From positions 1 to 64,000 of the forward strand of contig CADCDE010000005.1 in the NCBI GenBank assembly GCA_902800065.1: a DNA stretch of 64,000 nt, read 5' to 3'. Shown piece by piece: positions 14,523 to 21,645 of this stretch. The stretch is from an uncultured Ruminococcus sp. (GTDB taxonomy: Bacteria; Bacillota; Clostridia; Oscillospirales; Acutalibacteraceae). Each line of letters opens with the position of its first letter. Within the stretch, counting starts at the first letter, position 1. The notes beneath the pieces are model-generated. The model saw only the letters and a list, made by a program, of their open reading frames with translations, was not told the DNA's origin and did not search any database. The translations under genes and the position numbers were made by a program.

Positions 14523-15554
14523 ATGGGAAGAAAACAATCTATAAAAGAAACACTTGCAACAGTTAAACAGGTCGATGAAAATATATGGACACTTGTTTAC
14601 AAAGGCTCATACGGTCTTGATGAACTGCTCCAAAAGGGTGTTTCGGGTATGTTGGGCATAATCAGGTTTGCACAGAAATATATACATTCAAAGCAGGTAC
14701 TTTTGAATCCCTTTGTAAAGGATTTTGGCTGTTCGAGCTTTAATACGAGAACTCCCGAAAATGATGTAATTTTCGGCAGAAATTTTGATTATAAGGATTC
14801 ACTGTGCTTTGTGGTGTGGACTTCTCCCGAAAACGGATACAGAAGTATGACAGTAACTCTTGGAACATTTTTACTGTACGGAAAGAAATGGCAGAATCCA
14901 AAGAAGCTCAAAGACCATATCCGTATGATGGGAGCACCGTACTGCTGTATGGACGGTGTGAATGAAAAAGGTCTTGCAGCAGCGATACTGGAGATAAAAA
15001 CCAAGCCTACAAAACAAAAAACAGGCAAAAAGTCTATCACAACACCTATTGCGATAAGGGCGATTTTAGACAAATGCAAAAATGTAGATGAAGCTGTTGC
15101 ACTTCTTGAACAATATGATATGAGAGATTTGATTTTTGCAAATTATCATTATCATTTTGCTGATGCAGAGGGAAACAGTGCGATAGTTGAGTATGTTAAT
15201 AATGAAATGCACGTTATAAGACAGCAATATCAGGGGGAAAATCAGAAGCTGACAAACTATTTTCTGACAGAGGGCGGTGATAACCGTAAGGAAATGGGGC
15301 GTGACAGGTATAAAAAAATAGATGATAAATTGTGTGAATGTGAGCATAAAATTTCGGAGGAGGATGCAATGAAGCTCCTTGAAAACTGTACTTTGAATTA
15401 TCATCACAAATGGATGCCTCACATGGTAATAACAGTATGGAGTAGTATATATAACTGTACAAAGAAAACAATGAAGATGTGTTCGGGAATGAATTATGAC
15501 AATATGTACGAATTTTCTCTTGACGAACCGGGGAAGGTCAAAAAAATAAAATAA
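14523..15554 (+). CDS. Choloylglycine-hydrolase-like linear amide C-N hydrolase (Ntn fold)
   Basis: A 343-residue Ntn hydrolase. The nucleophile Cys70 opens CSSFNTRTPENDVIFGRNFD; the distances Cys to Arg (16) and Cys to Asp (19) in GRNFD equal those in bile salt hydrolases (C2, R18, D21). YCCMDGVNEKGLAAAIL and later ANYHYHFADAEGNSAIVEY give the rest of the core. The Cys is preceded by 69 residues, so the N-terminus must be cut off autocatalytically, as in NAAA/acid-ceramidase-type enzymes. There is no start codon near the Cys. No signal peptide is obvious. Such enzymes cleave linear amides (bile salts, N-acyl amino acids, penicillin V). Being next to GH3, an N-acyl amide is a reasonable guess. 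Confidence 0.82.
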   Translation: MGRKQSIKETLATVKQVDENIWTLVYKGSYGLDELLQKGVSGMLGIIRFAQKYIHSKQVLLNPFVKDFGCSSFNTRTPENDVIFGRNFDYKDSLCFVVWTSPENGYRSMTVTLGTFLLYGKKWQNPKKLKDHIRMMGAPYCCMDGVNEKGLAAAILEIKTKPTKQKTGKKSITTPIAIRAILDKCKNVDEAVALLEQYDMRDLIFANYHYHFADAEGNSAIVEYVNNEMHVIRQQYQGENQKLTNYFLTEGGDNRKEMGRDRYKKIDDKLCECEHKISEEDAMKLLENCTLNYHHKWMPHMVITVWSSIYNCTKKTMKMCSGMNYDNMYEFSLDEPGKVKKIK

Positions 15555-15567
15555 GGAGGGCTTGCTT

Positions 15568-16284
15568 TTGGAAATTACAAAGAAAGTTCTTTTGGATGCA
15601 CAGGATATTTGGAAATCTTACGGAAAAGGCGAGGCAAGAGTTGATGCCCTTGCAGGCGTTTCAATGCAGATATTTGATGGTGAGCTTCTTACTATTCTCG
15701 GAAGCTCGGGCAGCGGTAAAAGTACCCTTTTGAATTCACTTGGGGGAATGGACAAACCCGACAGGGGGAAAATTATCGTCAACGGAAAAGACCTTTGCAA
15801 AATGAATGACAGGGGACTGACTGATTACAGGAGGAAAAATATCGGCTTTGTATTTCAGTCTTTCAATCTGATAGCCGAACTGACAACGAAAGAAAATATT
15901 GCCATGACAGCGGATGTCGAGCATGATCCGAATATTGTCGAAAAAGTATTTGAAATGGTAGGGCTGAGAGAAAAAATGAACAATTATCCGTCACAGCTTT
16001 CAGGCGGTCAGCAGCAGAGAATATCCATTGCAAGAGCATTGGCGAAAAATCCTGAACTTTTGCTGTGTGATGAGCCGACGGGTGCATTGGACTATGAAAC
16101 GGGAAAACAAATTCTGGTTGAGCTTGAAAAGCTTGTCAGAAAACACGGCAAAACGGTTGTAATTGTCACTCATACACAGGAGATAGGTAAGATGTCAGAC
16201 CGTATAATAAAAATGCGAAACGGTAAAATAACGGATATTATTATAAATAAAAATCCCGTTTCAGCGGAAAGCATAGAGTGGTAA
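15568..16284 (+). CDS. ABC transporter ATP-binding protein (LolD/MacB type)
   Basis: A 238-residue ATPase with Walker A GSSGSGKST, Q-loop VFQSFNLIAEL, signature LSGGQQQR, Walker B LLLCDEPTGALD and switch His in VIVTHTQE. It belongs to the MacB/LolD/FtsE type that works with FtsX-like permeases. TTG 15568 is preferred over TTG 15562 for its 8-base spacing to AAGGAGG. It directly precedes the permease gene (4-base gap) and follows the amidase by 13 bases, so the three are probably one transcript with GH3. Confidence 0.92.
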   Translation: MEITKKVLLDAQDIWKSYGKGEARVDALAGVSMQIFDGELLTILGSSGSGKSTLLNSLGGMDKPDRGKIIVNGKDLCKMNDRGLTDYRRKNIGFVFQSFNLIAELTTKENIAMTADVEHDPNIVEKVFEMVGLREKMNNYPSQLSGGQQQRISIARALAKNPELLLCDEPTGALDYETGKQILVELEKLVRKHGKTVVIVTHTQEIGKMSDRIIKMRNGKITDIIINKNPVSAESIEW

Positions 16285-16288
16285 GCCT

Positions 16289-19200
16289 ATGAAAAGAATG
16301 TTGTTTCCTATCATAAAAAAGTATCTTAAACTGCTTATTTCAATAATGCTTGTATCGGCAATGGGATGCGGGATAATGACAGGTCTTTCGAGTGCATATG
16401 TTTCGCTTGAAACATCTCTTGATAACTATGTTGATGATTATAATTATCCTGATGCAGTGATAACAACAGATGTCACCAACCGCAAAAAAATAGATAAGCT
16501 TAAGGAATTACAGTCTGTTTCCGAGATAAATGCCCGGCTTTGCGGTGATACCTATATCAAAAGCAAAGAGGGAAGATATTTGTCCGTCAGGGTATTTTCA
16601 TATAATCCCGATGATATTCAGAAATTCCATATATGGTCACAGAGGGACAGTAATGGCAGGGATGATATATTTCTTGAATACAATTTTGCCGAGGATAACG
16701 GCATAAAAGCAGGAAGTACAATCAGCGTAAAGGTCGGTGACGAATACAGGGATTATTTTGTATCGGGTATAGTAACAATGCCGGAGACACTTTCCGTTCA
16801 GCCGACAGACGATTCATGGGGAGTAAATACAGATTTCGGATATGCCTATGCACCCGTAAGGCTATTGAAAGATGGGTATGACAAGAAATACAATGAAGTA
16901 AAAGAAGAACTTGATGATAAGCAGTCAGAATTGGATAAAGAGTGGGAGAAGGCTCAGAAAGAGCTTGAAGAAGCCGAATCAAAACTGAACGAAGCCAAAA
17001 AACAGCTTGCCGAAAAGGAACAGCTTTTCAGGGATTCTTCAGTTGAGGCGGAGGATAAGCTGACTCAGCTTGTGCAGGCGGAAGCCGAACTTCAGGCAAT
17101 GAAAGCTGAACTTGAAAACAAGAGAAAACAGCTTGCCGAAACAAAACAGACCTTACAAAATACAATAAGTGAAATTAAGGGCAATAAAGACAAGCTGATA
17201 CAGGCAGTCAGCGGTCTTGAACAGATAGACGATGCGCTCAAGGATATTGACAATATAACAGAGCTTATGTCAAAAGGTGAAAGTGCGGGATTTTTGGGTA
17301 TGCTCGAAGCCTTTCCGAAGGCAGACCTGTCATATATTTTTGATAGAGCAGAGGATATTCAAAATTTTGTGAATATTTTACAGGAATACGGTTTCAGCTA
17401 TGATCTTACAGATGAAGTTTCTGATTTTTCTCAGAAGCTCATAAATTATATGGATAAGGCAGAGTCCGATTATATATATATAAATTCGGATAAAATAAAT
17501 TATCTGTCAGATGAAGAAATTATAAAGATAGTAAAGAGATATTCTATTTATAACCCGAATAAAAGCATTAAGGAAAATATCGGAAATGCCCGTGAAGTTC
17601 TTGGATTTATCCATAATATTGTCGAGGAAGGGAATATTTACAGTACGGTATCATATCTGCCGATGATAGGAAGTGACAAAAAACTTCAGGCACTTCTCTC
17701 GGATATAGAGGATATGGGAAATATTGTCAGTCAGTTGACTGACTACACCGGACAGTCCGTGAAAACGGCAGAGGACTTGACAAAGGCATATAAAGGGCTT
17801 GCTTCAGAGATAGAACAGCAAAAGGAAGCTCTGACAGCCCAGCGTAAGCAGATAACGGATACTCTTGCGGAATACGGTCTGACAGAGGATGATATTGATG
17901 ATGCTCCTGCTATGATAGAAGAAAAATTATATGAAGCGGAAAACGGTATCATACAGATAGATGACGGCATAAGGCAGATAGACGAGGGATTGCCGGAAAT
18001 TGAAAGCAAGCTGTCTGAAATTACCGAGGGAAAGGAAAAGATAATATCCGAACTTGACAGTGCAGAAAAAAAGCTGTCGGATGCCAAAAAAGAAATTTCT
18101 GAAAATCAGAAAAAATTTGATGATGAAACTGCAAAGGCATTGAGTGAGTTTGAAAATCTGCAGGAGGAGCTTGAAAAGGCATATAATGAGCTTGAAGACG
18201 GTGAAGGCTATGATATGCTCTGCAATCAGTTTTTGGTATATTTCAAAGACGGTTCGGACAATACAGCGGAGCTTGAAAAGCTGAAGCAGATTCTCGAAGA
18301 TGATGAAATAAATATAAAAAGTAGTTTTACCTATGAGGATTCGGCTGTTAAAAAGAGAATAGATGTGAATCTTGAGCCTATTGAAACAATGTCGGTATTT
18401 ATGCCAATGATATTTTTTGTAATAATACTGATAGTAGTATTCCTTTTTATGTCACTGATAGTAAAGCAAAGCAGACGTGAGATAGGTATACTTCGTGCAT
18501 TGGGCTTTACAAAGACAAGCATAAAATTATTATTCTGTGGTGTTGACCTGATAGTGTCATTGGGTTCGGTTGTGCTTGGAAGTGTAATTGGATACGGTCT
18601 TCTCAGATATGTATGCGATTATTACAAAGCGTTTTTCCCGCTGCCCGAATTTACATTCAAGGTAAATATAGGAATGTACCTGTTTGCTGCTGTTCTTACG
18701 ATAGTAACGGGACAGATATCAACGCTGATAAGTACAGGAACTATTTCAAAGATAATGCCGTCTGAGGCTATGTCAAGACCTGCACCTGAAACGGCTGATG
18801 TACCGAAATTGATTCAAAGATTAACGGCTCATGCTTCTCCGATGACAAAATTCAGTGTTGCTACGATGCTGAGAAATAAAATGCGTTTTGTATTTTCAGT
18901 GATATGTATTTCAGCATCCGTAATGATGATATTCTCGTCACTTGCGTTCATAACATCAAAGAATTATCTTCTTCATCAGCTTTATGATGAAAGAATACAT
19001 TATGATTGCCAGATATTTTTCAAGGAAGAACCCACAGATGATTTTATAAAAGAGATGAATGAGCTGAAATTTGTTCGTGAAGCACAGAAAATGCCATATT
19101 ATCAGGCTGATATAAGCTTTAACGGCAAGACTGAATCGGGTGTTATAAATGCCCTCGACAGAAATACTCAGCTTGTGGGAGTATATGACAGATATGATAA

Positions 19201-19924
19201 AAAATTGGATATACCCGAACAGGGGATAATCCTTGAAAAGCATCTTGCGGAAGAAATTGGTGCAGATGTCGGAGATACTGTCGATATAAACGGAGTATCC
19301 GTTAAGATAGCAGAGATATCAGACCAGTCAATAAGCCGTTTCCATTATATATCTTATGAAGCGGCGGAAAAATTGGGAGATGTTTCTCTGGGTTCAGTGA
19401 TATGCAATATATCACAGGATGATGAGCAAAAGTTACTTGAATTTCTTACGGAGAATGATAATTATTTATATGCGGTATTCACAAGGCTTGCACATCAGGG
19501 AAATGAAAAGATATTCAAGACATACGATTTAGCGGCATGGATAATAATAGGCTTTGCGATAATCATAGGTCTTGTGATAGTTATAAATACTGCACAGACG
19601 AATCTCCTTGAAAAGAAAAGAGAGCTTTGTGTTCTGAGGACACTGGGCTTCCAGCATAGTGAAATATCAAGAAAATGGTTTGTACAGTCATTCCTGCAGT
19701 TTGTGTTATCATGTATCGTAGGCTTGCCAACAGGAATATATATAGCACAGATAGGCTTGCAGAAATTGAGTACAGAGGGCAGGGAATATGTTTTTGCAAA
19801 CAGCTTTAATGAATATATCTTTACGATACTGCTTGTACTTGCATATATGATTGTCAGCCACTTTATCGCCATGAATTCTATGAAAAAATGGGATATGGTA
19901 GAGAGCGTAAAGGATAAGGAGTAA
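16289..19924 (+). CDS. Large FtsX/MacB-type ABC permease with extracellular coiled coils
   Basis: A 1211-residue permease. It has an N-terminal TM helix (KYLKLLISIMLVSAMGCG), a MacB-like periplasmic-core-type domain (about 40-195), coiled-coil stretches near 198-305 and 505-645 rich in K, E and Q, an FtsX TM block at about 700-830 (REIGILRALGFTKTSIKLLF), a second TM helix near 885 and a final FtsX block at about 1090-1200 (LCVLRTLGFQHSEISRKW). Proteins of this layout do not carry substrate through the membrane. They use ATP to work on extracytoplasmic partners or pull molecules out of the membrane. The coiled-coil stalk could reach into the cell wall. An amphiphilic substrate is plausible given the neighbouring genes. 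Confidence 0.9.
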   Translation: MKRMLFPIIKKYLKLLISIMLVSAMGCGIMTGLSSAYVSLETSLDNYVDDYNYPDAVITTDVTNRKKIDKLKELQSVSEINARLCGDTYIKSKEGRYLSVRVFSYNPDDIQKFHIWSQRDSNGRDDIFLEYNFAEDNGIKAGSTISVKVGDEYRDYFVSGIVTMPETLSVQPTDDSWGVNTDFGYAYAPVRLLKDGYDKKYNEVKEELDDKQSELDKEWEKAQKELEEAESKLNEAKKQLAEKEQLFRDSSVEAEDKLTQLVQAEAELQAMKAELENKRKQLAETKQTLQNTISEIKGNKDKLIQAVSGLEQIDDALKDIDNITELMSKGESAGFLGMLEAFPKADLSYIFDRAEDIQNFVNILQEYGFSYDLTDEVSDFSQKLINYMDKAESDYIYINSDKINYLSDEEIIKIVKRYSIYNPNKSIKENIGNAREVLGFIHNIVEEGNIYSTVSYLPMIGSDKKLQALLSDIEDMGNIVSQLTDYTGQSVKTAEDLTKAYKGLASEIEQQKEALTAQRKQITDTLAEYGLTEDDIDDAPAMIEEKLYEAENGIIQIDDGIRQIDEGLPEIESKLSEITEGKEKIISELDSAEKKLSDAKKEISENQKKFDDETAKALSEFENLQEELEKAYNELEDGEGYDMLCNQFLVYFKDGSDNTAELEKLKQILEDDEINIKSSFTYEDSAVKKRIDVNLEPIETMSVFMPMIFFVIILIVVFLFMSLIVKQSRREIGILRALGFTKTSIKLLFCGVDLIVSLGSVVLGSVIGYGLLRYVCDYYKAFFPLPEFTFKVNIGMYLFAAVLTIVTGQISTLISTGTISKIMPSEAMSRPAPETADVPKLIQRLTAHASPMTKFSVATMLRNKMRFVFSVICISASVMMIFSSLAFITSKNYLLHQLYDERIHYDCQIFFKEEPTDDFIKEMNELKFVREAQKMPYYQADISFNGKTESGVINALDRNTQLVGVYDRYDKKLDIPEQGIILEKHLAEEIGADVGDTVDINGVSVKIAEISDQSISRFHYISYEAAEKLGDVSLGSVICNISQDDEQKLLEFLTENDNYLYAVFTRLAHQGNEKIFKTYDLAAWIIIGFAIIIGLVIVINTAQTNLLEKKRELCVLRTLGFQHSEISRKWFVQSFLQFVLSCIVGLPTGIYIAQIGLQKLSTEGREYVFANSFNEYIFTILLVLAYMIVSHFIAMNSMKKWDMVESVKDKE

Positions 19925-19927
19925 ATG

Positions 19928-19965
19928 AAAGCACTCATGATAAAAAAGTCATGGGTGCTTTTTGT
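19928..19965 (+). terminator. Rho-independent terminator after the ABC permease
   Basis: AAGCACTCATGA (19929-19940) pairs with TCATGGGTGCTT (19949-19960), then a T run. Confidence 0.8.
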
Positions 19966-19986
19966 ATTATTGTGAGCAAAGAAATT

Positions 19987-20058
19987 GTCATTCCGAGCAT
20001 ATGTCATTCCGAGCATATGTCATTCCGAGCGTAGCGAGGAATCTTTGCGAGAAGATTT
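19987..20058. repeat. Repeat half-element with a 16-bp tandem triplication
   Basis: GTCATTCCGAGCATAT occurs twice in tandem (19987-20002, 20003-20018), then a third GTCATTCCGAGC continues as GTAGCGAGGAATCTTT. This is the left half of the interspersed palindrome with a local expansion. Confidence 0.85.
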
Positions 20059-20061
20059 ATT

Positions 20062-20161
20062 AAACGTGAGTTCGACGTAACTGAAAAATATTCTGACAAT
20101 GATGAAATGAAGTATGTCATTCCGAACGCAGTGAGGAATCTTCAAAAGATTCTTCGTCGCT
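20062..20161 (+). repeat. 100-bp direct repeat, right copy (type C element)
   Basis: Matches 10253-10352 at 99 of 100 positions. It ends 25 bases before the dpaA start codon, so the dpaA promoter must lie in or upstream of it. Confidence 0.92.
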
Positions 20162-20186
20162 TTTTTTTTAATTTGGTGGTTTTGCT

Positions 20187-21032
20187 ATGGATAATATATG
20201 CAGCTTCGGGATAATAGGCGGTGACAAAAGACAGCTATACTGCGGAAGATCAGCCGTTGATGACGGTTACGGAGTATATGTGAGCGGTTTTGAAAAATGC
20301 GGTACGATGCTCGGCATGAATAACTTGGATATCAGAAGCACTGTCGGAAATTCAGATGCGTTTATATTGCCTCTGCCTGTTTCAAAGGACGGTCTGACAC
20401 TCAATGCACCTCTTTCTGATAGTGTGATACAGCTTGATGAGCTTTTTGATATGATAGGTGATAAGCCTGTATTTTGCGGTATGAAGGATAAACTGCCGTT
20501 TGGCAGGGATAATGTGTTCGATTATGCCACGAGGGATGAATTTGCCGTTGCAAACGCTGTTCCGACAAGTGAAGGGGCTATTGAGACCGCCATGCTCGAG
20601 TATGACGGTACGGTGAACAATTCAAAGTGTCTTGTTGCAGGCTACGGTCGTATCGGCAGGGTACTTTCAGATATGCTTCGTGGACTTGGTGCTGATGTCA
20701 CGGTCAGTGCAAGGAATCTCAGGGATATCGAGTTTATCAAAGCAAGAGGCTTTCATTCTGTTTGTACGGGAAATATCACAGGGAAATATGATATTATTTT
20801 CAATACTATCCCGTGTATGATATTTGATGCACACACTCTTGCGAGGATTGCACAGAATGCTCTTGTTATAGACCTGGCTTCAATGCCCGGCGGAGTCGAT
20901 TTCAAATCAGCCGAAAGACTTGGAATAAAGACTGTCCATGCATTGTCTCTGCCTGGGAAGGTTGCTCCCAAGGCTTCGGGTATTATCATCAAAAATGCCG
21001 TTTACAATATTATCAGGGAGGAAAAACTATGA
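20187..21032 (+). CDS. dpaA: Dipicolinate synthase subunit A
   Basis: A 281-residue protein of the SpoVFA family: GIIGGDKRQLYC near the start, AVPTSEGAIETAM in the middle, a Rossmann motif CLVAGYGRIGRVLSDMLRGLGADVTVSAR and a C-terminal ALSLPGKVAPKASG. With DpaB it turns a lysine-pathway intermediate into dipicolinic acid in the mother cell, which is loaded into the spore core. The gene overlaps dpaB by four bases (ATGA). A sporulation sigma promoter is expected, but the sequence in front is the interspersed repeat and I see no clear site. Confidence 0.93.
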   Translation: MDNICSFGIIGGDKRQLYCGRSAVDDGYGVYVSGFEKCGTMLGMNNLDIRSTVGNSDAFILPLPVSKDGLTLNAPLSDSVIQLDELFDMIGDKPVFCGMKDKLPFGRDNVFDYATRDEFAVANAVPTSEGAIETAMLEYDGTVNNSKCLVAGYGRIGRVLSDMLRGLGADVTVSARNLRDIEFIKARGFHSVCTGNITGKYDIIFNTIPCMIFDAHTLARIAQNALVIDLASMPGGVDFKSAERLGIKTVHALSLPGKVAPKASGIIIKNAVYNIIREEKL

Positions 21033-21601
21033 ACAGTCCAAAGGTCGGTTTTGCAATGTGCGGTTCTTTCTGTACATTTTCAAAGGCACTCGAGCAGATG
21101 GATATTCTCATCAGATCGGGCTGTGAGATCATACCGATAATGTCTTTCAATGCAGGTTCAATTGACACAAGATTCGGAAAAGCAAAGGATATATGTGAGA
21201 GAGTAGAAGAAATGTGCCAAAGAGAGATAATAAGGACAATAAAGGATGCCGAGCCGATAGGACCAAAGGGGATGACTGATATAATAGTTGTGGCACCGTG
21301 TACAGGTAATACTCTTGCAAAGCTGGCAAATGCTGTCACGGACACTCCCGTTACAATGGCGGTCAAATCGCATCTTCGTCAGCAAAAGCCTGTTTTGCTG
21401 AGTATTGCAACAAATGATGCCATGGGGGCATCCGCCCAGAATATCGGAAAGCTGCTTAATACAAGACATTATTATTTCGTTCCGTTCAGACAGGATGATT
21501 ATTTAAAGAAGCCGAATTCACTTGTTGCAGATTTTACTCTGATTCCGAGGGCATTGCAGATGGCTTTGGATGAGGAGCAGATACAGCCTGTTTTATTATA
21601 A
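21029..21601 (+). CDS. dpaB: Dipicolinate synthase subunit B
   Basis: A 190-residue flavoprotein of the SpoVFB family, with the HFCD-type fold: VGFAMCGSFCTFSKALEQM at the start, IIVVAPCTGNTLAKLANAVTDTPVTMAVK in the centre and KPVLLSIATNDAMGASAQN. It is the second subunit of dipicolinate synthase, expressed with dpaA in the mother cell. The start overlaps the dpaA stop. Confidence 0.93.
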   Translation: MNSPKVGFAMCGSFCTFSKALEQMDILIRSGCEIIPIMSFNAGSIDTRFGKAKDICERVEEMCQREIIRTIKDAEPIGPKGMTDIIVVAPCTGNTLAKLANAVTDTPVTMAVKSHLRQQKPVLLSIATNDAMGASAQNIGKLLNTRHYYFVPFRQDDYLKKPNSLVADFTLIPRALQMALDEEQIQPVLL

Positions 21602-21604
21602 AAA

Positions 21605-21645
21605 AAGCAGTACAGAAAATATAATTCTGTACTGCTGAAATTTTT
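21605..21645. terminator. Bidirectional terminator between dpaB and the CBM26-like gene
   Basis: GCAGTACAGAA (21607-21617) pairs perfectly with TTCTGTACTGC (21625-21635), with A runs on the left and T runs on the right, serving both convergent genes. Confidence 0.85.

Noticed and set aside
10253..20161. Direct repeats as attachment sites of an integrated element
   Set aside because: No integrase, excisionase or phage genes between them; the repeat core also occurs alone elsewhere, so att sites are not the best explanation.
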